IMG/VR virus record: IMGVR_UViG_3300042898_002941
Coordinates: 1-64,000 of that record
DNA from: a virus
Length of the DNA stretch: 64,000 nt
Strand: one strand, 5' to 3'
Part shown: positions 29,303 to 38,303 of the stretch, in pieces
How the letters are laid out: every line of letters starts with the position of its first letter
Numbering within the stretch: position 1 is the first letter of the stretch
Notes under the pieces: generated by a model
What the model was told of the DNA's origin: nothing
The model's input: the letters and a program-made list of their open reading frames with translations, nothing else
The model's database searches: none
Program-made: the position numbers and the translations under genes

Positions 29303-30312
29303 AAACTGCTCTCATCACTGGTATCACAGGCATGGTAGGATCGCACCTGGCGGATTTTTTGTATGAAAATACCAATTGGAACATCATTGGTCTAACCAGA
29401 TGGAGAAGTCCGTTAGAAAACATAAAGAATTTAATCGACCCGATCAACAACAAATGTCGTGTAAAACTTATCTATGGCGATCTGAATGATGATAACTCTT
29501 TGGATTTGGCTATCAAGACTGCTATGCCAGATTATGTATTCCACCTAGCAGCACAAAGTTTTCCACTGACCAGTTTCACTTCTCCGGTAGATACGCTCAA
29601 TACCAATGTTTTGGGCACAGCACGATTATTAGAGGCAATTAAAAAAAACAAACCTGATTGTATTGTGCATGTGTGTGCATCGTCTGAAGTATTTGGTAGA
29701 GTCAGTAAAGATAAACTACCAATTGATGAAGAATGTTTGTTTCATCCAGCCAGTCCTTATGCTATATCTAAAACAGGCACAGACCTATTGGGTAGATTTT
29801 ACGCAGAAGCATATAAGATGAATATAATGACCACACGAATGTTTACGCACACCGGTCCACGGCGTGGTGATGTATTTGCCGAATCATCTTTTGCTAAACA
29901 AATTGCTTTGATTGAAGCAGGATATATTGATCCAGTTGTAAAGGTTGGAAATTTAAAAAGCCTCAGAACAGTTGCTGATGTTAGAGATGCAGTAAGAGCT
30001 TATTATATGTTGGTTACAATAAATCCTATTCCAGGAGAATACTATAATATAGGTGGAACATATTCCTGCACAGTGGAAGACATTCTACATACATTAATCA
30101 ACATGTCAACTGCAAAAGACAAGATAAAAATTGAAGTAGATCCTGACAGAATACGGCCAATTGACGCAGACCTGCAGGTGCCAAACACAAATAAATTCAC
30201 CCTACACACTGGCTGGCAACCTGAGATATCATTTGAACAAACCATGCGTGATCTGCTTGATTACTGGAGAGAACAAGTAATGACACATAAAGGAAAGTTT
30301 TTAGTAAGATGA
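29299..30312 (+). CDS. gmd: GDP-mannose 4,6-dehydratase family enzyme
   Basis: At 337 residues it matches Gmd-type enzymes (about 320-370). The start TGITGMVGSHLADFL is typical of Gmd. It has the LAAQSF motif (about residues 83-88) and the catalytic YAISK (about 154-158), with VCASSEVFG upstream. Gmd converts GDP-D-mannose to GDP-4-keto-6-deoxymannose. The GDP-fucose synthase gene lies two genes downstream, giving a complete two-step route to GDP-L-fucose. Related 4,6-dehydratases acting on other nucleotide sugars cannot be excluded. Confidence 0.83.
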   Translation: MKTALITGITGMVGSHLADFLYENTNWNIIGLTRWRSPLENIKNLIDPINNKCRVKLIYGDLNDDNSLDLAIKTAMPDYVFHLAAQSFPLTSFTSPVDTLNTNVLGTARLLEAIKKNKPDCIVHVCASSEVFGRVSKDKLPIDEECLFHPASPYAISKTGTDLLGRFYAEAYKMNIMTTRMFTHTGPRRGDVFAESSFAKQIALIEAGYIDPVVKVGNLKSLRTVADVRDAVRAYYMLVTINPIPGEYYNIGGTYSCTVEDILHTLINMSTAKDKIKIEVDPDRIRPIDADLQVPNTNKFTLHTGWQPEISFEQTMRDLLDYWREQVMTHKGKFLVR

Positions 30313-31310
30313 TTATTGTTAGAACACCTTATAGAATTTCTTTCTTTGGCGGCGGCACTGATTATCCAGCCTGGTACCAAGAGAATAATGGAATAGTGCT
30401 GTCAACTACTATAAACAAATATTCTTTTCTAGTAATTAGAAAACTGCCAGAAATCTTTGATTACAAATATCGTATTCGATACTATGAAAAAGAAGAAGTC
30501 AATTCGGTGGATCAAATACAAATTCCTGTTATACGCGAAGCAATAAAATATATGAAAATTACCGAAGGCGTTGATATCACACATCACGGCGATCTTCCGA
30601 ATAGATCCGGAGTCGGATCTAGTTCCAGCTTTACAGTATCTTTACTGCACGGATTGGCTGCTTTACGCAACCAACAAAGAACCAAAAGAGAACTAGCATT
30701 AGGGGCAATACATTTAGAACAAAATATATTAAAAGAAAGTGTAGGATCGCAGGATCAAGTGGCAGCCAGTTTTGGTGGATTTAACAAAATAGAATTTGGT
30801 GGGCAGTCTGACTTTATGTGTCATCCTTTACCTATTAATAAATCCACATTGGATTCTTTGGAATCTTGGGTTCAAATATTTTTTACAGAAGATCTAAGAA
30901 ACTCAGCCGACATTGCAGAAAAAACAATATCAAATATTAAAAATAAAACAATTTTATTAAAAGACATGATGTCATTGACATCTGAGGCTCTGAACATGTT
31001 GTTTGCAAATGATATAAATTCCTTTTCAAAGTTATTAAATGAAGAATGGCAGATTAAAAAATCTATAGAAAAATCAATAACAAATGATAAAATTGATGCC
31101 ATTATACAATCTGGACTGGCCAATGGTGCAGTTGGAGCCAAATTATTGGGTGCCGGCGGTGGCGGATTTGTTTTATTTCTAACTCCTCCGGAGCAGCAAA
31201 AACAAGTAACAGATGCATTAAATCTAAAAGAAGTTCCTGTCGATTTTGAATATCTAGGAAGCCAGTTAATTTACTGCGACTATCAAGACAGAGAGAAACA
31301 CTATGACTAA
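30309..31310 (+). CDS. GHMP-family sugar kinase (HddA-like)
   Basis: The 333-residue protein starts with VRTPYRISFFGGGTDYP, the signature of the HddA-like branch of GHMP kinases. It has the ATP-binding loop NRSGVGSSSSF (about residues 98-108) and the C-terminal GAVGAKLLGAGGGGFVLF motif (about 274-291). HddA phosphorylates D-glycero-D-manno-heptose 7-phosphate at C1. Related enzymes act on other sugars such as fucose. No partner heptose genes were seen, and it sits between gmd and fcl, so a fucose- or heptose-linked role are both open. It overlaps its neighbours by 4 and 8 bases. Confidence 0.8.
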   Translation: MIIVRTPYRISFFGGGTDYPAWYQENNGIVLSTTINKYSFLVIRKLPEIFDYKYRIRYYEKEEVNSVDQIQIPVIREAIKYMKITEGVDITHHGDLPNRSGVGSSSSFTVSLLHGLAALRNQQRTKRELALGAIHLEQNILKESVGSQDQVAASFGGFNKIEFGGQSDFMCHPLPINKSTLDSLESWVQIFFTEDLRNSADIAEKTISNIKNKTILLKDMMSLTSEALNMLFANDINSFSKLLNEEWQIKKSIEKSITNDKIDAIIQSGLANGAVGAKLLGAGGGGFVLFLTPPEQQKQVTDALNLKEVPVDFEYLGSQLIYCDYQDREKHYD

Positions 31311-32253
31311 AATTTATGTTGCTGGACATCGTGGATTGGTTGGATCTACCATTGTGAAGATGTTGTTAATGCATGGAGTTCATCCAGTGGATATTATTAC
31401 TAGAACCCACAGCGAATTAGATTTGACTGATCAACATGCGGTGAATAAATTTTTTAAATCAACACCAATTGATCAAGTTTATTTTGCCGCTGCCAAGGTT
31501 GGCGGAGTAATGGCCAACAATAATTACCCGGCTGAATTTATCTATAAAAATTTAATAATGCAAACCAATGTTATCAATGCCGCGCATGTAAACAATATAC
31601 AAAAATTTTTAATGATTGGATCCACTTGTATCTACCCACGAGTAACTGAGCAACCGATAAAAGAAACAGCGTTACTCTCAGGATATCTCGAATCAACCAA
31701 CGAACCCTATGCTGTTGCCAAAATTGCTGCATTAAAGATGTGCGAAAGCTATAATAGACAATACAATAGAGATTACAGAACAGTGTTGCCGTGTAATGTG
31801 TATGGCCCTGGGGATAATTATGATCCTGTTAATGGGCATGTGACCGCTGGAATGATACAAAATTTTCACAATGCAAAAATTCAAAATAGTCCAACAGTTA
31901 AAATTTGGGGCACTGGCACGCCACGTCGTGAATTTTTATATTCAGAAGACATGGCCAATGGTTGTATAACCGTTATGAATCTTGAAAAACAACAATGGGA
32001 TTCTGTTACCGAACCAATGAGAAACTTTATTAATCTCAGTCAAGGAGTTGATATTACAATCAAAGAAATGGCACAGACGGTGGCATCAGTGGTTGGATTC
32101 ACTGGCAACATTGAATTTGATACAACCAAGCCTGACGGAACTATGCGTAAATGCACCAACAACAGCAAACTACTTTCGCTAGGCTGGCAGCCTTCTGTGT
32201 CATTAACAGACGGATTGCAACACACATACAAGGCATATTTAGAAACACTATGA
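31303..32253 (+). CDS. fcl: GDP-L-fucose synthase
   Basis: The 316-residue protein begins IYVAGHRGLVGS (residues 4-15), the classic Fcl/WcaG start. It also has AAAKVGGV, the GSTCIYPR segment and the catalytic YAVAK. It carries CNVYGPGDNYDP, which is characteristic of the family. Length is normal (about 310-320). It epimerises and reduces GDP-4-keto-6-deoxymannose to GDP-L-fucose using NADPH. Together with gmd upstream it forms the complete route. It overlaps its neighbours by 8 and 4 bases. Confidence 0.92.
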   Translation: MTKIYVAGHRGLVGSTIVKMLLMHGVHPVDIITRTHSELDLTDQHAVNKFFKSTPIDQVYFAAAKVGGVMANNNYPAEFIYKNLIMQTNVINAAHVNNIQKFLMIGSTCIYPRVTEQPIKETALLSGYLESTNEPYAVAKIAALKMCESYNRQYNRDYRTVLPCNVYGPGDNYDPVNGHVTAGMIQNFHNAKIQNSPTVKIWGTGTPRREFLYSEDMANGCITVMNLEKQQWDSVTEPMRNFINLSQGVDITIKEMAQTVASVVGFTGNIEFDTTKPDGTMRKCTNNSKLLSLGWQPSVSLTDGLQHTYKAYLETL

Positions 32254-33308
32254 TAACAATTATAGGAGAATTCTTTGCCAAAACTGTGCCGTTTGGGTTA
32301 CAGGAACACCGTATTTTTAATTCTGTAAAAAAACAAATAAACAATAACTTTCCAAGTTCTAACAATTTAATAATAAACACCACTTGGATAGGGCCTCAGT
32401 TTGATAATCAATCATGGTCGTTGATTCAAAAACTAATAGCTAACAACAAAAAATTTGATAATTTATTTTGGACTGGTATTATCGATCCTATCACAATACT
32501 GCCTGATCAAATTAAAGAGGTAGAGCAGGCATTGTGTTTAGAAAAAATTTTTTATATAGGTGTTGCATTTGATGGCCGCTGTTCATTTAATACTCATTCG
32601 ATAGTATGCCAAGAAGAATTTCCAGAATACACACAAGATGAATTAGAACTAAAAGATTTAAAGTTTTTATATGTAAACTACAACAGAAAACCTAAACCAT
32701 TCAGGATCAAGTTGGTAGAAAAATTGCACGAACATAACTTAGAAAAATACGGAATAATCTCTTTAGGAAAACCAGAATTACACTATGACGTTTCCCAAGG
32801 ATTGGACACCGACAAATATTATACACTCAATGACAGCACCGATCCTACTAACAACAACAGGTTTCCAATGGTCAAAACATTTGGCAGTGTGCCTGCTGAT
32901 TTTTGTAGTCTCGGAGACTTGACCATATGGCAACAGCATTTTTTAAATGTTGTTAGTGAGACAGAATTCTTCCCATGGGATACAGTGTTTCCTACAGAAA
33001 AAACACTAAAGCCGATCATTGGAATGCGACCATTTATAATAAATGGACAAACTACCATATATGATTGGCTACGTCGTCAAGGTTTTCGAACCTTCAATCA
33101 TTATTTTGACGGTGTAGAATTAGAAAATATACCAGAGTATGAAGTTCATGATTCTATCATTGCTGTTATACGATACCTTACAACACTAGACAAAAAAGAA
33201 ATAATTAAAATATACTCTGATATGCTGCCCGATTTAGTACATAATAGAAATAGATTTTTTGAGTATGCCCAAGAGCAAAAATACAAAACGGAACATCTAT
33301 TTGAATAG
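32250..33308 (+). CDS. TEKT-motif transferase candidate 2
   Basis: This start gives 352 residues and an ATGA overlap with fcl; longer frames run deep into fcl. The segment FLYVNYNRKPKPFRIKLVEK (about residues 139-158) resembles a GT-B hinge. The C-terminal block has VVSETEFFPWDTVFPTEKT (about 234-252), RPFII and GFRTFNHYFD, shared with the proteins starting at 26873 and 46424. The position directly after GDP-fucose synthase makes a fucosyltransferase role attractive, but donor and acceptor are inferred only. Confidence 0.6.
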   Translation: MITIIGEFFAKTVPFGLQEHRIFNSVKKQINNNFPSSNNLIINTTWIGPQFDNQSWSLIQKLIANNKKFDNLFWTGIIDPITILPDQIKEVEQALCLEKIFYIGVAFDGRCSFNTHSIVCQEEFPEYTQDELELKDLKFLYVNYNRKPKPFRIKLVEKLHEHNLEKYGIISLGKPELHYDVSQGLDTDKYYTLNDSTDPTNNNRFPMVKTFGSVPADFCSLGDLTIWQQHFLNVVSETEFFPWDTVFPTEKTLKPIIGMRPFIINGQTTIYDWLRRQGFRTFNHYFDGVELENIPEYEVHDSIIAVIRYLTTLDKKEIIKIYSDMLPDLVHNRNRFFEYAQEQKYKTEHLFE

Positions 33309-33311
33309 CCT

Positions 33312-34037
33312 ATGAAATTTTTTATATTGGGTAGTAGTTGGGGCATGGGAGAATGGACCATAAAAAGTGGTAAGTTTGAATCAATACCCAACACTGGATT
33401 AGATTATCACTTGACTCAACTTGGGCACACAGTTACAAATATATCCGCCGGTGGCGGCAGTAATTTTGGCCAATTAAGACATGCATACTGGACCCTCAAA
33501 GAAAATTCAGACTATGATTATATAATTTGGTTTCAGACAGAGTCAATAAGAGACGTAGAAGAAATTCTTATAAACGATCCTGAAGAAGGTCAACGACATT
33601 TTCCAAATTTTGATATAAGCAATTTCGATGTCGGATTGGATTATCTAGATTTTGAGAATTACAAATATGCACAAACAATTGCAGATGAATACAATATACC
33701 GTTTATTGTGATTGGAGGGCAGAGTCCAGTTAACCCCGTAATTGCCCAATTTTCTTTTGCACAACATATAATACACTGTTGGCTGGCAGAACTACTAGAG
33801 TTAAATTTTATTCCACCAAAAAATACTTTTTTTATTAGATCATGGGATAAATTTAAAAGAATATTAGATCATTATGGTGTTGATCAAAAAGAGTTTATTA
33901 TTAATAATATAGATCAATTAGATAAAGCAAAAATAATACAGGAGTTAACAGTTAAAAGTTTGTTGTTTCCAGACAACTGTCATCCTTCAAGTGAATACTT
34001 TAAACAATTAGCGCAACGAATAATAAAAATGATATGA
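33312..34037 (+). CDS. SGNH/GDSL-like hydrolase (1 of 4)
   Basis: The 241-residue protein opens with FFILGSSWGMGEW, where the Ser lies in the GDSL block I position. It has AGGGSNFG (about residues 46-53, block III Asn) and ends with DNCHPSSEYFKQLA, giving an Asp-x-x-His (block V). That is the catalytic frame of SGNH esterases and acyltransferases. A close relative is encoded on the other strand at 52014. It may add or remove acyl groups on the phage glycan. No signal peptide was seen, so it acts in the cytoplasm or virion. Confidence 0.65.
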   Translation: MKFFILGSSWGMGEWTIKSGKFESIPNTGLDYHLTQLGHTVTNISAGGGSNFGQLRHAYWTLKENSDYDYIIWFQTESIRDVEEILINDPEEGQRHFPNFDISNFDVGLDYLDFENYKYAQTIADEYNIPFIVIGGQSPVNPVIAQFSFAQHIIHCWLAELLELNFIPPKNTFFIRSWDKFKRILDHYGVDQKEFIINNIDQLDKAKIIQELTVKSLLFPDNCHPSSEYFKQLAQRIIKMI

Positions 34038-34198
34038 TCAATGACTATAAATTAATATTAGAACAAATTGCCGCAGTAGTCGAAGATTTATGTCAACAAG
34101 ATCTTGCAAAATTTCTCTAAGAATGTTATAATGTGTGTGAGTACAATCAACAACACCTTGCAGAAATGCAAGTAAAAGTTAGAAAAGAGTTTTATTAA
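34034..34198 (+). pseudogene. Small gene interrupted by an in-frame TAA
   Basis: The frame starts with an ATGA overlap on the SGNH gene and encodes 28 residues (MINDYKLILEQIAAVVEDLC...). It meets TAA at 34118-34120. The same frame then continues open for 25 residues (ECYNVC, then EYNQQHLAEMQVKVRKEFY) to a TAA at 34196-34198, just before the next gene's ribosome-binding site. Both halves look like one helical protein. It could be a nonsense mutation, a site of readthrough, an assembly error, or a real 28-residue peptide. Confidence 0.42.
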
Positions 34199-34206
34199 GG
34201 GCATAA

Positions 34207-34854
34207 TTGTTAAAAGCAGCTATTGTATATGTTCAAGGATCTGGTGGAAATCTTCTATCTAGGACTTTGTCACTGAGTGAAAAAACTGTAGCATATTTGC
34301 CGGCGGAATATAGTCAGCACCAACCCTACTTAAAATTATCCGCTCAACAGAGATTTTTATTGTATAATAATTGGAATTCAGCGGACTGGCCCAGTACAGA
34401 AAACGCATTAAAAATTTGGTACCATACTGGTCTACAGGATTTTGTTAACTACGAAAATAGTAATCTTTGGTTGATTGATCATTTCCATCCAGCAATGTTT
34501 AAATTTGAGTCAGACAGAAAACTCTTGTGGGATAATGTAAATTCGTGGGAACAATTAATTTTTATCAAATATCAACCCAGTAGTGTTGAACTAATTAAAT
34601 ATCTGGCTAAGATAAAGAGACTAGATTTAGATAGTGTGTATCAACTTGAACAGACCGAATTAGAGACTTTTGATAAATTACAGACTGATTATCAAGCAAA
34701 CATTATTAACTGGGAACACATGTTAGAAAAAGACAGCTATGTTGATGTAATACATCAACTGTCTCGAAAACTAGATCTAGATCTAGATTTGGCATTAGTT
34801 GTTAAACTTTGGCAATCATGGAAAACAGCAACGGATAAATTATTAAATGAATGA
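34207..34854 (+). CDS. Hypothetical protein with a P-loop-like N-terminus, TTG start
   Basis: This 215-residue protein starts at TTG, supported by AAGGG 6 bases upstream. The N-terminus AIVYVQGSGGNLLSR resembles the phosphate-binding loop of sulfotransferase-like or nucleotide-binding proteins. The rest is helical and charged, with an LDHFHP-like segment near residue 91 (LIDHFHP) and an acidic Leu-rich stretch near the C-terminus. The protein at 62087 has a comparable start (WYNSGAGGFFVSWL). A sulfotransferase role would need the 3' phosphate motif, which I cannot point to. It overlaps the next gene by 8 bases. Confidence 0.6.
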   Translation: MLKAAIVYVQGSGGNLLSRTLSLSEKTVAYLPAEYSQHQPYLKLSAQQRFLLYNNWNSADWPSTENALKIWYHTGLQDFVNYENSNLWLIDHFHPAMFKFESDRKLLWDNVNSWEQLIFIKYQPSSVELIKYLAKIKRLDLDSVYQLEQTELETFDKLQTDYQANIINWEHMLEKDSYVDVIHQLSRKLDLDLDLALVVKLWQSWKTATDKLLNE

Positions 34855-36175
34855 CATAGAATTTAAACAACAAGTACTAGACACCAAAAGTGCCAGCTTC
34901 TGTGCGGCCAAATGGTACAATGCCACTATATGGTTGGGTTCAGGACAGACCACCAGTTGTCACCACCCACTGCCACATGCTATAGATGTTGACGACATTA
35001 AACGCAATCCTAGTGCATTGCACAACACGCAGAAGAAAAAAATGGAACGTGAGCAGATGCAACGAGGTGAACGTCCCAGCGGGTGTGAATACTGCTGGAA
35101 GATAGAAGACATTGGCAGAGATAATATTAGCGACCGTGTGTATAAAAGTAAAATTTACCCTATAGAGGAACTCAACCGTGCATTCAGAACACCTGCTAGG
35201 GAAGACTTTGATCTCAAAACGCTTGAAATTGCGTTTGATCGTACTTGCCAATTTGCTTGTAGTTATTGCAACCCTGCTTTCAGTAGCACATGGGTCAATG
35301 ACATTAAAAAACACGGCGCCTATACCAATTTGGTGTCCGATGGCCGCAATCACTTTACTCACACTCACGACGGCAGTCAACTATACCGTTTTGGTGAAAT
35401 CAATCCATACGTTGAAGCATTTTTTAAGTGGTGGGAAACTGATCTTCACAAAACTCTTCAAGAGCTCAGAATAACCGGCGGTGAACCGTTGATGAGTGCA
35501 GAGACATGGAAACTGATTGAATGGTTTAAAGCCAACAAAGGACGTAGCAAAACACGTCTGGCCATCAACAGCAATCTAGGCACTGATGTTGACATAGATC
35601 GTTTGCTTGAGGCCATTGATGGAGTCGAAGTTGATTTATATACCAGTAACGAGTCAACAAGCCTACAGTCTGAATATATTCGTGATGGACTTGTGTGGGA
35701 TGATTGGGTCAACAATGTAGAACGGTTACTTGATTCTGGAAAATTCCGCAGTATTCATGTCATGTGCACAATCAATGCGCTGTGTTTAGATAGCTTGGAT
35801 AGTTTGCTTTCTTGCATACACAATTGGAAAATTGAATATGGAAGAGATGCAATTAGTTTTACTTTAAATATATTACGTTTTCCCAGCTTTCAATCGCCAT
35901 TGGTGTTGCCAAACAACATGCGTGAACAATATAAAACCTGTCTTGAACAGTGGTTGTATCAAAATGACGGAGAGTTTTTACATGAACACGAGCATAATCA
36001 TATACAACGATTAATTGACTATCTTGATGTAGTTAAAACTCCGCATGCCGAATCGGCCAAATTAACTGTGCTTCAACAAGATTTTAAACAATTTTACACA
36101 CAATACGATCAGCGTCGTGAAAAAGACTTCGGTTCCACGTTCCCCGAATTAAAAGATTGGTACGACTCATTGTGA
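34847..36175 (+). CDS. Radical SAM protein with N-terminal Cys cluster (2 of 5)
   Basis: The 442-residue protein has the triad CQFACSYC (Cys 134, 138, 141) and ITGGEPLM (about residue 207). The N-terminal cysteines Cys 19, Cys 38 and Cys 80/83 match the arrangement in the protein at 27838. These two share the Ala-Lys-Trp and Cys-x-His-Pro features and so form one subgroup. Both retain a PSALHNT segment. Substrate and product are unknown. It overlaps the previous gene by 8 bases and the Bug-type gene by 4 (GTGA). Confidence 0.82.
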   Translation: MNDIEFKQQVLDTKSASFCAAKWYNATIWLGSGQTTSCHHPLPHAIDVDDIKRNPSALHNTQKKKMEREQMQRGERPSGCEYCWKIEDIGRDNISDRVYKSKIYPIEELNRAFRTPAREDFDLKTLEIAFDRTCQFACSYCNPAFSSTWVNDIKKHGAYTNLVSDGRNHFTHTHDGSQLYRFGEINPYVEAFFKWWETDLHKTLQELRITGGEPLMSAETWKLIEWFKANKGRSKTRLAINSNLGTDVDIDRLLEAIDGVEVDLYTSNESTSLQSEYIRDGLVWDDWVNNVERLLDSGKFRSIHVMCTINALCLDSLDSLLSCIHNWKIEYGRDAISFTLNILRFPSFQSPLVLPNNMREQYKTCLEQWLYQNDGEFLHEHEHNHIQRLIDYLDVVKTPHAESAKLTVLQQDFKQFYTQYDQRREKDFGSTFPELKDWYDSL

Positions 36176-37047
36176 AAATACTAGGTACATTATTTGTACT
36201 ACTGTTAAATACTGCGGCATTAGCAGATGTAGTCAAGATATATTCTCCATATGCTCCGTCGCATTCGGCCACTCCTGCTATGTTTAAAATCATTAATCAG
36301 GCCAACAAATCGCAACACACTTATTCTTTTGTGCTGGAATTCAAGCCCGGCGGCAACCAAATGATTGCTCTACAAGCATTGGATGCAACCAGCCTGGCCG
36401 TTATTGCTCCGGCCTTTGTAGAAAATGTAGCCGCAGGTAAGATCTTAGAGTCGGACTATGTGCCTGTTCATGCTCTGGGCGATGCTTGCTGGACAGTGAT
36501 CACAAATGGTAGCATTACGGATCAAAAAGAAATGACTGTGGGCGGAGTGGGTATTGGTAATGCCACACATTTAACAGCCCTGGCACTAGGCGAGAAATAT
36601 GGCTTTAGCGTTAGATATATAGTGTTCAAAAGCAACAACGATGCCTTGGTAAACATGGCCGGCAACAATGGAATTTTTATGGTAATTGATCGTTACGAAT
36701 CATATCAAACACTAAAAACCAAAAATGCCAAGTTGCAAGCATTTGCGGCATCCTGTCCCACTAGACTGCCGCAGGCACCCAGTGTTCAAACTCTGCATGA
36801 AATAGGTATTGATGCGCCGTATGTGTTCAACATCATTGTGGCACATAGATCAATGACGGCCACACAGCGTCAAGCAATAGCAACTGTGTTAAATGATGCA
36901 CAACGAGCTGTTGGATACAGTGAAATTTTTAACTTGTCTGGGGTAAAAATCCCCGACATCTCGGCAGAAGAATTCTATGCTAAATCTGTTGCACAAGTTA
37001 AAAGATTGCAAGAAAAATATAGAAAAGAAATTAATCAATCACGATGA
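36172..37047 (+). CDS. Bug/TctC-like periplasmic solute-binding protein
   Basis: The GTG start overlapping the upstream stop (GTGA) gives a clean Sec signal peptide: MKILGTLFVLLLNTAALA, then cleavage before Asp-Val-Val. The 291-residue protein has the alternating alpha/beta layout of tripartite tricarboxylate transporter receptors, with an FKPGGNQMIALQAL segment (about residues 56-69), where the family has its Gly-Gly substrate loop. It would bind a small carboxylate in the host periplasm. No membrane partners (TctA/B) are present. Such a gene is unexpected in a phage operon. A longer TTG start at 36157 is possible. Confidence 0.72.
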   Translation: MKILGTLFVLLLNTAALADVVKIYSPYAPSHSATPAMFKIINQANKSQHTYSFVLEFKPGGNQMIALQALDATSLAVIAPAFVENVAAGKILESDYVPVHALGDACWTVITNGSITDQKEMTVGGVGIGNATHLTALALGEKYGFSVRYIVFKSNNDALVNMAGNNGIFMVIDRYESYQTLKTKNAKLQAFAASCPTRLPQAPSVQTLHEIGIDAPYVFNIIVAHRSMTATQRQAIATVLNDAQRAVGYSEIFNLSGVKIPDISAEEFYAKSVAQVKRLQEKYRKEINQSR

Positions 37048-38303
37048 CATACCGATATAATTCAACAGATCTAGTCCGAACCACCGAACTCACTGTTCGC
37101 GAACAGTTTCTTTTACAGGACTCAAAAACCTTCTGCATGTATCCTTGGATTCATTTACATGCTTATCCCACAGGCGAAGCATATCCTTGCTGTCATGCTG
37201 AAATGAAGCCAGGTGTTATGGGCAACTGTAGAACAAATACGCTAGAAGAAATATGGCGCGGAGAGCCCATGCAGAAGTTACGTGCGCACATGTTAAGCGA
37301 AACTCCTCATGCTGCCTGCACACGCTGTTATGAACAGGAAGAATCAGGTTTCTTTTCGGGCCGCAAGAGTGCAAACAAGCATCATGGGCATCACATAAAG
37401 AAGCTGGCGGAGAATCCATTTGAAATGACTTATTGGGACATACGTTTCTCAAACTTATGTAATCTTAAATGTCGTAGCTGTGGGCATATTTTCAGCAGTC
37501 AATGGTATCAAGATCAAGCAAAACTTGCTGGCTCAGAGTGGAAAGAACGCAATACTGTTCTTAACTATGCTGGCCGTACAGAAACAGACATGTGGGAACA
37601 ACTGGAACCACATTTGGATTATGTGGAACAGATATATTTTGCCGGTGGCGAACCGTTGCTGATGGATGAACATTATCGTATCTTAGATGAATTGGTACGG
37701 CGAGGCCGGTTTGAGGTGCGTTTAATATACAACACAAACTTCACACATACTGACTTAAAAGGGCGCTCGGTGTTTGAATATTGGAAAAAGTTTAAATCAG
37801 TGGCAGTGGGCGCAAGTTTAGATGACATGGGTGCCCGTGCAGAATACATACGCAAAGGCACAGACTGGGCAGTGGTGCGCCAGAATCGTCAAGACATGCT
37901 GGCCGTATGTCCAGATGTGGATTTTTACATCTCGCCTACACTAAGCATCATGAATGCATGGCATCTGACAGAGTTTCATCGTGCCTGGGTAGAACAAGGT
38001 CTAATCCGCGCACAAGACCTCAATGTAAACATACTACAAGATCCGCTACACTACAGGATTGATATTGCACCGTCTGACTACAAAGCACAGTTACAAGCAA
38101 AATGGACACAACATATTGAATGGCTTCGTCCACAAGATCACTTGGGTCGCGCAACGCAGGGATTTGAAAGTGCAATTACTTTTATGAATGCCACAGATAA
38201 CACACAGCTAATAGATACATTCTGGCGCAAAACACATGAACTAGATGAGATCAGAAAAGAAAACATTCTGGACGTGATACCAGAATTGAAGGCTCTGAAA
38301 TGA
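37044..38303 (+). CDS. Radical SAM protein with N-terminal Cys cluster (3 of 5)
   Basis: The 419-residue protein has the triad CNLKCRSC (Cys 139, 143, 146) and AGGEPLL. The N-terminal block holds Cys 31 followed by Pro-Trp-Ile, the Cys-Cys-His at 49-51 and the pair Cys 92/95. This is the same order as in its two downstream neighbours. The pattern Cys-x-x-Pro-Trp ... Cys-Cys ... Cys-x-x-Cys suggests an auxiliary iron-sulfur site or substrate-peptide docking region. It overlaps both neighbours by 4 bases. Confidence 0.85.
   Translation: MTYRYNSTDLVRTTELTVREQFLLQDSKTFCMYPWIHLHAYPTGEAYPCCHAEMKPGVMGNCRTNTLEEIWRGEPMQKLRAHMLSETPHAACTRCYEQEESGFFSGRKSANKHHGHHIKKLAENPFEMTYWDIRFSNLCNLKCRSCGHIFSSQWYQDQAKLAGSEWKERNTVLNYAGRTETDMWEQLEPHLDYVEQIYFAGGEPLLMDEHYRILDELVRRGRFEVRLIYNTNFTHTDLKGRSVFEYWKKFKSVAVGASLDDMGARAEYIRKGTDWAVVRQNRQDMLAVCPDVDFYISPTLSIMNAWHLTEFHRAWVEQGLIRAQDLNVNILQDPLHYRIDIAPSDYKAQLQAKWTQHIEWLRPQDHLGRATQGFESAITFMNATDNTQLIDTFWRKTHELDEIRKENILDVIPELKALK

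Noticed and set aside
32151-32249. Longer start for the TEKT gene at 32250, reading 33 more codons into fcl
   Set aside because: The ATGA overlap at 32250 matches the operon's pattern, and the extra residues show no conserved features.
34118-34120. Genetic code change (TAA read as an amino acid) as the cause of the internal stop
   Set aside because: TAA ends many other genes in this window in the expected places, and no other gene has an internal TAA, so genome-wide recoding is unlikely.
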